Source of the DNA: JAJZNI01 sp035624785
GTDB taxonomy: Bacteria > Chloroflexota > Dormibacteria > Aeolococcales > Aeolococcaceae
Length of the DNA: 64,000 nt
NCBI GenBank assembly: GCA_035624785.1
Contig: DASPQV010000008.1
Location: forward strand, 55,796 to 119,795
Direction: 5' to 3'
The translations under genes and the position numbers were made by a program. Positions 18,666 to 27,098 of the stretch are shown one piece after another (the first letter of the stretch is position 1; each line of letters begins with the position of its first letter). Under the pieces are notes generated by a model. The model was not told the origin of the DNA and did no database searches. It saw nothing but the letters and a program-made list of their open reading frames with translations.

Positions 18666-19961
18666 TCAGGCCGCTGGCTGGACGGTGCGGTCCTCGGCCG
18701 ACGGGCTCAGAGCTCGGCGCAGCGCTGGCCCGGAACCTCCATCGACGAGCAGCAGGGCGATGACCACGGCGAGCACAGCCGAGCTGGCGATCCCCTCCGC
18801 AGCTCCGGCGATGGGAGGCGGGGGCAGGTTCTGCTGGACACCTCCGAGCACACCACCGCCAACCGCCAGGGCGAGTGGCGGCAGCGCCCGCCAGCTGACC
18901 AGCCGCCCCGGCCGGCCGAGCCACCAGATGGCCGCGAAGACGCAGGGGTCGAGGAGGTAGTAGGGCCAGGAGGTCTTGGCCAGCATGGGGATGCAGGCAG
19001 CCGCCACGGCCAGGAGCCCATATATCCGCGGCCCCTCCAGCCCCCCGCGCGGCTGGCGCAGGCTGCCGGAGCCGCAGAGGACCAGCGCCGCGCCCGCGAA
19101 GATCCAGGCGTCGCCCGCCTGGATGATGGAAGCCCATGACGCTCCGCGCAGCGCGTACCAGAAGGACCCGCCCTCGATCGGCAGGGGGCCGCGGTAGCTC
19201 AGCAGGGAGTAGACCGCGTCCTGCCGGTCGGCCAGCCAGAACGGGAGAAGCCCGATCGCGGTGACAGCCGCGGCCGACACGAGCAGCGCCCCGGCCCGGC
19301 CCCAGTGGCGACCGGTGAGCACCACCAACAGCAGGGGGATGAGGCTGATCACCGCCATGCTCCGGGTCAGCACCGCCAGACCGATGCACGCACCCGCCCA
19401 GACTGTCCGCTCCCGGCCGAGCAGGCGGACACCGAGCAGCACCAGCCAGAGCTCGATGGGCTCCTCCAGGTGGCCGAAGTCGATGATCGCCACCCAGAGC
19501 GGCGGGGCCACCAGGAAGACAATGGCCGCCAGCAGCCGGTGGATCGGCCGGCCGCGACCCGCTTCGACGGCGAGCACCGCCTCCCGCGCCAGCAGCAGGG
19601 AGAAGGCGGCGAAAAGCACCTGGATGGCGGCGTCTCTGCCCCGCATGGCGGCGAACGGGGCCGCAGTGTTGAGGACCGCCGCGACCAGGCTCAGCGGCAC
19701 CAGGCTCAGCGGACCGTTGGCATTGGGGTAGACGCCGGCCCTGACCGAGTAGACGAGCAGCGGGTGGCCGTGCGCCGCGATCTCCGCCGACGGCCAGAAG
19801 AACAGGTCCAGGTCCGTCTTGGTGGTGTCGAAGATCAGGGCTGCGATGCCGCAGGCGGCGGCGAAGCCGAGGCACAGCCCAGCGAGCCGGAGCCAGAAGG
19901 GCAGTCGGACCGATACCGCCCGCCGCCCCAGCTGAGCGAGGCTCCCGATCTTCAGCCCCAC
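18666..19961 (-). CDS. Polytopic membrane protein, GT-C-like glycosyltransferase (GT87/DUF2029 type)
   Basis: A 431-residue protein with around ten hydrophobic helices. The first extracytoplasmic loop has DTTKTDLDLFFWPSAEIAAHGHPLLVYS, with acidic residues like the catalytic loop of lipid-linked-sugar GT-C enzymes. A Trp/Tyr-rich late segment is KTSWPYYLLDPCVFAAIWWL. GT87-type enzymes use polyprenyl-phosphate sugars to build cell-envelope glycans; that substrate is inferred only. The neighbouring gene (19968-21434) is a clear paralogue with the same loop order (YSTNNDLDGFRWPMAEMA, KSVWPYYLVEAYAFSAIWWL), so this is a tandem duplication with a 6-bp gap. Confidence 0.7.
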   Translation of the reverse strand: MGLKIGSLAQLGRRAVSVRLPFWLRLAGLCLGFAAACGIAALIFDTTKTDLDLFFWPSAEIAAHGHPLLVYSVRAGVYPNANGPLSLVPLSLVAAVLNTAAPFAAMRGRDAAIQVLFAAFSLLLAREAVLAVEAGRGRPIHRLLAAIVFLVAPPLWVAIIDFGHLEEPIELWLVLLGVRLLGRERTVWAGACIGLAVLTRSMAVISLIPLLLVVLTGRHWGRAGALLVSAAAVTAIGLLPFWLADRQDAVYSLLSYRGPLPIEGGSFWYALRGASWASIIQAGDAWIFAGAALVLCGSGSLRQPRGGLEGPRIYGLLAVAAACIPMLAKTSWPYYLLDPCVFAAIWWLGRPGRLVSWRALPPLALAVGGGVLGGVQQNLPPPPIAGAAEGIASSAVLAVVIALLLVDGGSGPALRRALSPSAEDRTVQPAA

Positions 19962-19967
19962 GTGCGC

Positions 19968-21434
19968 TCAGGTGCCGCCGCGCGCCCCGGTCGACCGGGC
20001 ATTCAGGGTGACGGGCAGGCTGCGCCGATGCCGGCCCGACGGCCGACGTCGATTCGTGGGCTCGTCCAGCGGCGCGCGAAGGTGCCAGAGCACCACTCCG
20101 ATGACCACCGCCAGCGCCAGGGAGGACGCCAGTCCGAAGACCCAGGCCGGCCCCGTGGCGAAGGGTGGCTCCAGCACCAGGAGCACGGCGTCGGCGGCGA
20201 GGAGCAGGGGGCCGGCGAGGCGCCAGCTGACGACGCCGCCCGGCGACGCCAGCCACCAGATGGCACTGAACGCGTACGCCTCGACCAGGTAGTACGGCCA
20301 GACCGACTTGGCGAAGAGGGGAAGGCAGACCAGGGACACGGTCAGAAGGGCGTATTGACGATGCGCTGGCACGGGGCGATCGGGACGCCGCCAGAGCGCC
20401 AGGGCGGTGAGGAGGAGGCCCGCTCCGCCGAAGAGGAGCCAGTCCGCGTGCTGGACGAATCCCGCCCACGGCGCGCCCTGGAAGAGCAGCCAGAGGGACC
20501 CGCCTGCGGTGGGCATCCCGCTCCGGTAGCCGACCAGGGACTGGAGGACGTCACCGCTATCGGCGATGAGGAAGGGCAGCAGGCCGGCGGTGACGGTGGC
20601 AGCGGCGGTGGCGCAGAGGACGGCCGCAGCACGCGGTCGCCGGTCGCGAAGAAGCGGCAGGATGAGTGGTGCGGCGGCCAGCAGCAGGGTGGTGCGGGTG
20701 AGCGCCGCCAGGCCGAAGCAGATGCCCGCCGATGCGAACCTCTCCCGACGGGCGAGACGGATGCTGAGCAGGGCCAGCCAGACCTCCAGGGGAAGCTCGA
20801 CGTGGCCGTAACCCATCATCCCGATCCAGAGCGGTGGGGAGGCCAGGAGGAGCAGCACGACCACCAGGCGCCGCGCTGGCTGAGCGCTCGGCGCCTCGAT
20901 CGCCCGGGCGCCTTCTCCGGCCATCAGCAGGGTGAAGATGCCGAAGGCGACGACCGTGATCTCGCCGCGCAGCGCAAGCTGGTCCTGCAGGCCGAGCCGG
21001 TTGATGACCGCGACGACGGCGGTGAGGGGCACCAGGCTGAGTGGCCCGTTGTCGCTGCGCCAGGGCCCGACGTGGACTGAGTAGACGAGCAGCGGCTTGC
21101 CGGCGAGGGCCATCTCCGCCATCGGCCAGCGGAACCCGTCGAGGTCGTTGTTGGTGCTGTACAGGATGGGGGCCAGCAGCGCGGAGGCGGCCAAGAAGCC
21201 GGCGGCCAGGATGGCCATCCGCCACCGGGGGTGCTCTCCCTCGCCGTAGGCCAGCCAGCGGACGAGGCGCAGCAGCGTGCGGGCGGGCGCGGCGGTCACC
21301 GCCGGGGATGGATCAGCCACCGCGGCGTCGGCGGGAGCGGGGATGGGAGCGCTGCCGGCCACGCCGTTGCCGGTCATAAGCTGGCCGGGCGCAGATGAGA
21401 TGGATGGCCCGGGAATTTCAAACGCGCCGGCCAT
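19968..21434 (-). CDS. Polytopic membrane protein, GT-C-like glycosyltransferase, paralogue
   Basis: 488 residues; it shares the helix pattern and several motifs with its downstream paralogue, including NDLDGFRWP, GKPLLVYSVHVGPWRSDNGPLSLVPL and SVWPYYLVEAYAFSAIWWL. It differs by a longer polar N-terminus (about 65 residues) and a basic C-terminal tail (RRRPSGRHRRS). The ATG at 21434 has no Shine-Dalgarno, but TATACT ends nine bases upstream, suggesting a nearly leaderless transcript. An in-frame ATG at 21377 is an alternative start. It is probably co-transcribed with the following paralogue. Confidence 0.7.
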   Translation of the reverse strand: MAGAFEIPGPSISSAPGQLMTGNGVAGSAPIPAPADAAVADPSPAVTAAPARTLLRLVRWLAYGEGEHPRWRMAILAAGFLAASALLAPILYSTNNDLDGFRWPMAEMALAGKPLLVYSVHVGPWRSDNGPLSLVPLTAVVAVINRLGLQDQLALRGEITVVAFGIFTLLMAGEGARAIEAPSAQPARRLVVVLLLLASPPLWIGMMGYGHVELPLEVWLALLSIRLARRERFASAGICFGLAALTRTTLLLAAAPLILPLLRDRRPRAAAVLCATAAATVTAGLLPFLIADSGDVLQSLVGYRSGMPTAGGSLWLLFQGAPWAGFVQHADWLLFGGAGLLLTALALWRRPDRPVPAHRQYALLTVSLVCLPLFAKSVWPYYLVEAYAFSAIWWLASPGGVVSWRLAGPLLLAADAVLLVLEPPFATGPAWVFGLASSLALAVVIGVVLWHLRAPLDEPTNRRRPSGRHRRSLPVTLNARSTGARGGT

Positions 21435-21521
21435 TCGCGGGCCAGTATAGGTGGCCCAGGCGGGCAGCGCCGCGCCCGGATTCGGCCGGCAAAGGCACCC
21501 TCTCCCCTCTGCCGCTCCCCC

Positions 21522-22529
21522 CTACCGCTGCTCCAGCACCAGCTCGGCGACCTGGACCGCGTTGGTGGCCGCACCCTTGCGCAGGTTGTCGACGACCACG
21601 AACATCGCCAGCCCGTGCTCCCGGCTGGGGTCGCGGCGGATCCGGCCAACATGGACCTCATCGCCGCCGGCCACCTCGCGGGGGGTCGGGTACGCCTGCG
21701 AGGCCGGGTCGTCGATGACCCGGATGCCGGGTCCACCCTGGAGGATGCGGCGGGCCTCGTCCGGCTCGGCGGGCCCCTGGAAGTCGGCGAAGACGGCGGC
21801 GCCGTGGCCCACCGCCACCGGCACCCGGACCGTGGTTATGCCGATCGGCAGGCCGGGCAGCTCGAGCACCCGCCGCACCTCCTGGACGACCTTGACCTCC
21901 TCCTCGGTCTCGTCGCCGTAGAACTTCCAGCCCCCCGGGATGACGTTGCCGTGGAGGACGTGCGGGTAGAACTCGTGCGCCGGCGGGCGCCCGGCGGCGT
22001 CATCCTGCGCCTGGGCCTCCAGCTCGGTGACCAGCCGCTTGCCCGCCCCGCTCGCCGCCTGGTAGGTGGAGACGGTCAGGTGCCGGAGGCCGAAGGCGCG
22101 GTGCAGCGGTGCCAGGGCCACCGCCAGGGGAATGGCCACGCAATTCGGGTTGGCCACGATCCCCCGGTGCTCCCTGAGCTTCTCGGCGTTGACCTCGGGA
22201 ACCACCAGGGGGACGGCCGGGTCCATCCGGTAGAAGCTCGACTTGTCGACGGCCACGCCGCCGCCCTCGGCCACCATCGGGCAGTACTCCCGGGAGGTCG
22301 CCGAGCCGGCCGCGAAGAACACGATGTCGCAGCCGGCGATCCCCGCCGGCCCGACCGCCGAGACCCGCAGCTCCTCGTCGCGGAAGCGGACCAGGACGCC
22401 GTCGCTCCTCGGTGAGGCGAGGACCCGGAGCTCCCCCACCGGGAAGCGGCGGTCCTCCAGGACCCGAAGCACGGTGGACCCGGCCGCTCCGGTGGCGCCG
22501 ACCAGGGCGACGCTGGGACCCGCAGGCAT
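21522..22529 (-). CDS. asd: Aspartate-semialdehyde dehydrogenase
   Basis: Reduces beta-aspartyl phosphate to aspartate semialdehyde for lysine, threonine, methionine and diaminopimelate synthesis. It has the N-terminal NADP fold VALVGATGAAGSTVLRVLEDRRFPV, the catalytic cysteine in NPNCVAIP, and STYQAASGAGKRL and HGNVIPGGWKFYGDETEEE in the substrate domain. The 335 residues are typical. It lies downstream of pnp with a 27-bp gap, so it may be read through from the pnp transcript. An aspartokinase gene is not nearby. Confidence 0.94.
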   Translation of the reverse strand: MPAGPSVALVGATGAAGSTVLRVLEDRRFPVGELRVLASPRSDGVLVRFRDEELRVSAVGPAGIAGCDIVFFAAGSATSREYCPMVAEGGGVAVDKSSFYRMDPAVPLVVPEVNAEKLREHRGIVANPNCVAIPLAVALAPLHRAFGLRHLTVSTYQAASGAGKRLVTELEAQAQDDAAGRPPAHEFYPHVLHGNVIPGGWKFYGDETEEEVKVVQEVRRVLELPGLPIGITTVRVPVAVGHGAAVFADFQGPAEPDEARRILQGGPGIRVIDDPASQAYPTPREVAGGDEVHVGRIRRDPSREHGLAMFVVVDNLRKGAATNAVQVAELVLEQR

Positions 22530-22556
22530 GGTCGGCGGATTGTATCGGTTGGAGGA

Positions 22557-24707
22557 TCAGGCCGGGCTGGCGCTCCCCGCCCCGGCCGCCTCAGCCTGGC
22601 GGCTGGCCAGCTCGCGGATCGCCTCGCGGCGCGAGAGGTTGATCCGGCCGCGGTCGTCGATCTCGATGACCTTGACCATGATCTCGTCCCCGATCGCGAC
22701 CACGTCCTCGACCTTCTCCACCCGGTGCTCGGCGAGGTTCCCGATCCGGACCAGGCCCTCCTTCTTGGGCAGGATCTCGACGAACGCGCCAAAGCCCATC
22801 AGCCGGGTGACGCGGCCCTTGTAGATCCGGCCCACCTCGATCTCGTCGGTCAGGTCGCGGATCATCGACATGGCCTGCTCCCGAGCCGTGGCGTCGGGGC
22901 TGGCGATGAACACCCGGCCGTCATCCTCGATGTCGATCTGGGCGCCGGTCTCCTCGACGATCTTGCGGATGGTCTTGCCACCGGGGCCGATGACCTCGCG
23001 GATCTTGTCGGGGTTGATCTGGATGGTGTCGATGCGCGGCGCCCACGGGCTCATCTCGGGGCGCGGCGCCGGCAGGGCCTCGGCCATCTTGCCGAGGATG
23101 TGGATCCGACCCACCCGGGCCTGGGCCAGGGCGCGCTCCAGCAGGTCCCAGGTCAGGCCGCGGATCTTGATGTCCATCTGCAGGGCGGTGATGCCCCGCT
23201 CGGTGCCGGCGACCTTGAAGTCCATGTCGCCGAGGGCGTCCTCCATGCCCTGGATGTCGCTCAGGATGGCGGCCCGGCCGCCGTCCTCGTCGGTGATCAG
23301 GCCCATGGCGATGCCGCCCACCGGTGCGTCCAGGGGCACCCCGGCGTCCATCAGGGCGAGCGAGGAGCCGCAGACCGAGGCCATCGAGGTCGAGCCGTTG
23401 CTGCTCAGGATCTCGGTGACCACCCGGACCACGTAGGGGAACGCCTCATCATCGGGCATGACGTTGTAGACGGCCCGCTCGGCCAGGGCGCCGTGGCCGA
23501 TCTCCCGGCGTCCCGGCGAGCGCAGCGGGCGCGCCTCGCCCACCGAGAAGGGCGGGAAGTTGTAGTGGTGCATGTAGCGCTTGAACTCCTCGAGCCCCAG
23601 CCCGTCCAGCTTCTGCTGGTCCTGGCCCGAGCCGAGGGTGACGATCGAGAGCGCCTGGGTCTGGCCGCGGGTGAAGAGGGCACTGCCATGGGTACGGGGC
23701 AGCACCCCCACCCGGCACCAGATCGGCCGGATCTCGTCGGTTCGGCGGCCGTCGGGGCGCACCCCTTCGGCCAGGATGGCGTGCCGGACCGCCTTCTTGA
23801 GCTCGGTCTCGAAAGCTCGGCCGATCTCCGCCGCGGCGGCCGGCAAGCGCTCGGCGAGACGGCTCTGGACCTCCTCGCGAAGGGCGTCGATCGCCGCCTC
23901 CCGGGCCGGCTTGTCGGGGTTGCGGGCGGCGTCTCCGATCCGGCCCTCGACCAGCGCGTGGACCGCGTCGGCCACCTCGGGCTCGACCACCCAGCGCGGG
24001 TAGTCCATCACCGGCTTGGGCCCCACGCTCTCGCGGATGTGGAGCTGGAACTCGACCAGGCGCTTGATCTCGTCGTGGGCCAGCCGGAGGGCCTGGAGCA
24101 TGGTCTCCTCGGGCACCTGGTGGGCCCCCGCCTCGACCATGGTGATGGCGTCTCCGGTGCCGGCGACCACCAGGTCGAGGTCGGAGTCGCCGAGCTGGGG
24201 CAGGCTCGGATTGAGGATCAACTGACCGTCGATCAGCCCGACCCGCAGGCAGCCGACCGGTCCCTGGTGCGGGATGTCGCTGATCTGCAGGGCCAGTGAG
24301 GCGCCGGTGACCGCCAGGGTCGCCGGGTCCTGCTCCTGGTCGGCGGAGAGCACGGTCGCCACCAGCTGGACGTCGTTGCGGAAGTCCTTGGGGAAGAGCG
24401 GCCGCATCGGCCGGTCGATCATCCGGCTGGCCAGGATGGCGGCCTCGCTGGGGCGTCCCTCACGGCGCGGGAAGCTGCCTGGGATGCGCCCCGCGGCGTA
24501 CAGCTTCTCCTCGTAGTCGCAGGTGAGCGGGAAGAAGTCGATGCCCTCGCGGGGAGCCTTGCTGGCCGCGGCCGTGACCAGGACCACGGTGTCCCGGCAG
24601 CGGATCAGCAGGGCTCCGTTGGCCTGTTCGGCGATGTGTCCGGTCTCCACGGTCAGCGGCTGGCCGGCGAAGTCGGTGGTGAAAGTCTTGGGTTGCGGTT
24701 GAGTCAT
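22557..24707 (-). CDS. pnp: Polyribonucleotide nucleotidyltransferase (PNPase)
   Basis: Phosphorolytic 3'-to-5' exoribonuclease. Two RNase PH domains frame a helical linker, followed by a KH domain (VIGPGGKTIRKIVEETGAQIDIEDDG) and an S1 domain (GRIYKGRVTRLMGFGAFVEILPKKEGLVRIG). Catalytic-core segments include FFPLTCDYEEKLYAAGRIPGSF and ERGITALQMDIKI. I start at ATG 24707 with GGAG about five bases upstream, giving 716 residues. The open frame upstream to 24797 has no match. It follows rpsO after a 330-bp gap, the usual rpsO-pnp order. Confidence 0.96.
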   Translation of the reverse strand: MTQPQPKTFTTDFAGQPLTVETGHIAEQANGALLIRCRDTVVLVTAAASKAPREGIDFFPLTCDYEEKLYAAGRIPGSFPRREGRPSEAAILASRMIDRPMRPLFPKDFRNDVQLVATVLSADQEQDPATLAVTGASLALQISDIPHQGPVGCLRVGLIDGQLILNPSLPQLGDSDLDLVVAGTGDAITMVEAGAHQVPEETMLQALRLAHDEIKRLVEFQLHIRESVGPKPVMDYPRWVVEPEVADAVHALVEGRIGDAARNPDKPAREAAIDALREEVQSRLAERLPAAAAEIGRAFETELKKAVRHAILAEGVRPDGRRTDEIRPIWCRVGVLPRTHGSALFTRGQTQALSIVTLGSGQDQQKLDGLGLEEFKRYMHHYNFPPFSVGEARPLRSPGRREIGHGALAERAVYNVMPDDEAFPYVVRVVTEILSSNGSTSMASVCGSSLALMDAGVPLDAPVGGIAMGLITDEDGGRAAILSDIQGMEDALGDMDFKVAGTERGITALQMDIKIRGLTWDLLERALAQARVGRIHILGKMAEALPAPRPEMSPWAPRIDTIQINPDKIREVIGPGGKTIRKIVEETGAQIDIEDDGRVFIASPDATAREQAMSMIRDLTDEIEVGRIYKGRVTRLMGFGAFVEILPKKEGLVRIGNLAEHRVEKVEDVVAIGDEIMVKVIEIDDRGRINLSRREAIRELASRQAEAAGAGSASPA

Positions 24708-25037
24708 GAGTTCTCCGGGTGCGGCCCGGTGGCATCGGGCGGGACTCCGGAGGTGAGGCGGTGGAGGCTGGAAGCCGGCGCCGCCGGGTTCGCGCATCCC
24801 TCCCGGGTGCCGCGGTCTCCCTGCGGTCGGGGTCCAGTCCCCAACGTCTCACCGCCCGGCTCGGTTGCTCGCGCCGGCGGCCTGGGCCTGAGTTGGTGAG
24901 GACGAGCCGATGGGCTCAGTCGAGGCTTGGCTGGTCTCCTCTGCGTGGGATGGACGCGATCCGCCCAGTGCCGCTGAGCGGCCGGGCTGGGACGCTGGTC
25001 TTGCCCCGCGGTGACAGCTGGTCGGAGGCGCCGTGCA
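24708..25037 (-). other. rpsO-pnp intergenic leader, no gene seen
   Basis: This 330-bp stretch separates rpsO from pnp. It holds no plausible gene; the open frames crossing it are arginine/proline-rich shadows. It is very GC-rich with several potential hairpins, for example GGGG and CCCC arms around TCCAGT at 24829-24842. In other bacteria the rpsO-pnp spacer carries RNase III sites and PNPase autoregulation. No specific element can be assigned here. Confidence 0.4.
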
Positions 25038-25304
25038 CTATCGGCGCAGCCCGAGCTGGGCAATGATCGAGCGGTAGCGCTCGACATCGGTCCGAGCCAG
25101 GTAGTCGAGGAGGTGGCGGCGGCGGCCGACCATCTTGAGCAGCCCGCGCCGCGAGGCGTGGTCCCGGGGATGGCCCCGCAGGTGCTCGGTGAGCCCCCCG
25201 ATCCGCTCGCTGAGGACGGCGATCTGCACCTCGGGTGACCCCGTGTCCGTCTCGTGGCGCCGGTGCTCGGCGATGATCTCGGTCTTGGTTCGAAGCTCGG
25301 GCAA
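25038..25304 (-). CDS. rpsO: 30S ribosomal protein S15
   Basis: S15 binds 16S rRNA in the platform and nucleates assembly. The 88 residues match the family along the full length: HETDTGSPEVQIAVLSERIGGLTEHLRGHPRDHASRRGLLKMVGRRRHLLDYLARTDVERYRSIIAQLGLRR. I chose TTG at 25304 as the start: GGAG lies seven bases upstream and the product then has family length. The frame is open to 25418 but the extension is unmatched. It precedes pnp. The usual upstream neighbour ribF is displaced by about 5.9 kb of accessory genes. Confidence 0.93.
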   Translation of the reverse strand: MPELRTKTEIIAEHRRHETDTGSPEVQIAVLSERIGGLTEHLRGHPRDHASRRGLLKMVGRRRHLLDYLARTDVERYRSIIAQLGLRR

Positions 25305-25512
25305 GGTGTCACTCCAGGTGGGCCGTGGGGCCAGTCGCCGGACGGGGAGCGGGGCCTGGGTGCGGTCATGCGATCCATGGCCGGGCCCTCCGTCGGTCGG
25401 CGCCAGTCTAACAGGCACGACGGAGCGGAGCGCCGAGCCTCAGGGCTCGAGCGTGGAGCGGGGGACCGCCCGGTAGCCCAGAACCAGGGGCAGCGGAGCG
25501 CGGCGCTCGGCC

Positions 25513-26469
25513 TCAGCCGGCATGGTTCGGAGCGGAGAAGCGCAGCGCCCCGGGCAGGATGGTGACCTCGGCGGGGGCCGGGCCGAGGAGCTCCCCGTCG
25601 GCTTCGAGCAGCGGTGGGTCCTCCCCCCCGCTCGGCTCGATCCGCACCGACCTCGCCCGGGTGTGCTCGACCTCCGGCAGGGTGAGGTGCCGCCCCCGGT
25701 ACAGCCGGGGCAGCGCCAGGATGGAGGCGAGACGGGAGATGTCGCCGACCGTGACCACGTCGAGCAGCCCGTCGTCGGGGCGGGCCAGCGGCGCGATCAT
25801 CATTCCCGCGCCGAACCAGCGGCTGTTGGCCATCACGACCTGCTGGATCCGGCGGGGTCGCACCTCCGAGTCGACGGTCACCAGGACCTCGCGGTTGCGG
25901 TAGGTGGCCAGGCTGGCCAGGGCCGCGGCGAGGAAGCTGGCGGTGCGCAGCCGGCCCCAGGCGGGTCGGTGCCGGTCAACCCTGGCGACCACGTCGGCGC
26001 TGATGCCGCAGGAGGCGATGTTAGCGAAGTACCGGTGTGCGCCGCCGGCCAGGGTGACCCGGCCGACGTCGAGCCGGCGTGTCGTCCCCGCCGCCAGCAC
26101 CCGCGCCGCTATCACCGGGTCGTCGGGCAGCCCCAGGGTGCGCCGGAAGTCGCCGGCGGTTCCGCTGGCGATGAGGCCGACGGTGAGGTCGTCGCCGAGC
26201 AGCGTGCCGTCCTCTGCGAAGCAGCCGTTGACGACCTCGTTGACGGTACCGTCCCCGCCCACCGCCACCACCCTGCGGATGCCTTCGTCGGCGATCGCCT
26301 GGCGGGTGAGCAGGGTGGCGTCACCGGTGCCCAGGGTGAGGTGGAAGCTGAGCCGGACGCCGGACCGCTGGAGGGCGCGCTGGATCTCGGCCCAGCGGCG
26401 CTCGGTTCTGCCTCCGGCGCTCCGCGGGTTGACCACGACCAGCGTCGGAGGCTCCCCGGCTCGCGGCAT
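25513..26469 (-). CDS. Diacylglycerol kinase-family lipid kinase
   Basis: A soluble lipid kinase of the DAGK catalytic/YegS/DgkB type, which phosphorylates diacylglycerol or a related lipid at the membrane. The 318-residue product has TLVVVNPRSAGGRTERRW at the N-terminus, the nucleotide motif VVAVGGDGTVNEVVNG, GLIASGTAGDFRRTLGLP, and a C-terminal lobe with LLEADGELLG near the end, matching the family E-D-G-E motif. The start at ATG 26469 fits. Substrate specificity is not readable. It sits in the accessory block between rpsO and ribF. Confidence 0.88.
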   Translation of the reverse strand: MPRAGEPPTLVVVNPRSAGGRTERRWAEIQRALQRSGVRLSFHLTLGTGDATLLTRQAIADEGIRRVVAVGGDGTVNEVVNGCFAEDGTLLGDDLTVGLIASGTAGDFRRTLGLPDDPVIAARVLAAGTTRRLDVGRVTLAGGAHRYFANIASCGISADVVARVDRHRPAWGRLRTASFLAAALASLATYRNREVLVTVDSEVRPRRIQQVVMANSRWFGAGMMIAPLARPDDGLLDVVTVGDISRLASILALPRLYRGRHLTLPEVEHTRARSVRIEPSGGEDPPLLEADGELLGPAPAEVTILPGALRFSAPNHAG

Positions 26470-26577
26470 CGGGGTGAGATGGTACGGACGGCCGAGGGGT
26501 TCCGTGTGGCCGGACCGGGGTTAAGGCGGCGAGGACCTCAGCTGCCCTGGCCGGGGCGGCCCTCCCTCGGCGGCGTG

Positions 26578-26952
26578 TCAGCCGCGGACGATCCAGGTGA
26601 CGTTGGAGACGTCATTGGTCCACATCACCGCGACCAGGAGCAGGGCGACCAGCAGGCCGATGCGGCGGGGCAGGCGCATCAGCAGCGGCATGATCAGCGC
26701 CAGGACCCCGAACTTGAAGGCCCAGAGGGCTACGGCTCCCCCGCCGGCATAGACGGCGGCGGCGATCGGGTTGACCTCGGTGAGCTGGTGGCGGAGGGCG
26801 TAGACCGTGGTCAGGCAGTCGACCGCGCTCAGGACGACGAAGGCCGCCCAGGCGAGGGGGAGCGCCCGCCTGTCGAGGCTGGCCGTGTCACCCAACCGGG
26901 TGAGCCGGGGGCCATGGTGAAGGGAAGGCCGGGACGAACCATCGCTGTCCAC
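26578..26952 (-). CDS. Small four-helix membrane protein (DUF5658-like)
   Basis: A 124-residue protein with about three to four hydrophobic helices. The helix-1 motif LSAVDCLTTVYALRHQLTEVNPIAAAVYAGGGAVALWAFKFGVL, with conserved D-x-x-(T)T and E-x-NP residues, is the pattern of DUF5658 proteins, whose function is unknown. It starts at GTG 26952. The 146-bp gap upstream to the GH1 gene (26953-27098) contains nothing recognisable. It may be co-transcribed with the lipid kinase gene. Confidence 0.6.
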   Translation of the reverse strand: MDSDGSSRPSLHHGPRLTRLGDTASLDRRALPLAWAAFVVLSAVDCLTTVYALRHQLTEVNPIAAAVYAGGGAVALWAFKFGVLALIMPLLMRLPRRIGLLVALLLVAVMWTNDVSNVTWIVRG

Positions 26953-27098
26953 CTCTCCACCCTACCGTGACCGCACCGGCCCGGGGCCCGACCGACGCGC
27001 CGATCGTTACTCGCTCGTCATCTCCCGGCCGCATCCGACCGGCCGTGCGAACCTGGAACCCGCTGCATCGAGCCGGGCCCTGGCCGGGTTGGCCGGCC

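Noticed and set aside
19305..21080. A 591-codon plus-strand frame opposite the tandem membrane-protein genes
   Set aside because: It has a uniform Arg/Gly/Gln/Asp composition typical of antisense frames in high-GC genes and no recognisable domain; the opposite strand encodes clear helix patterns.
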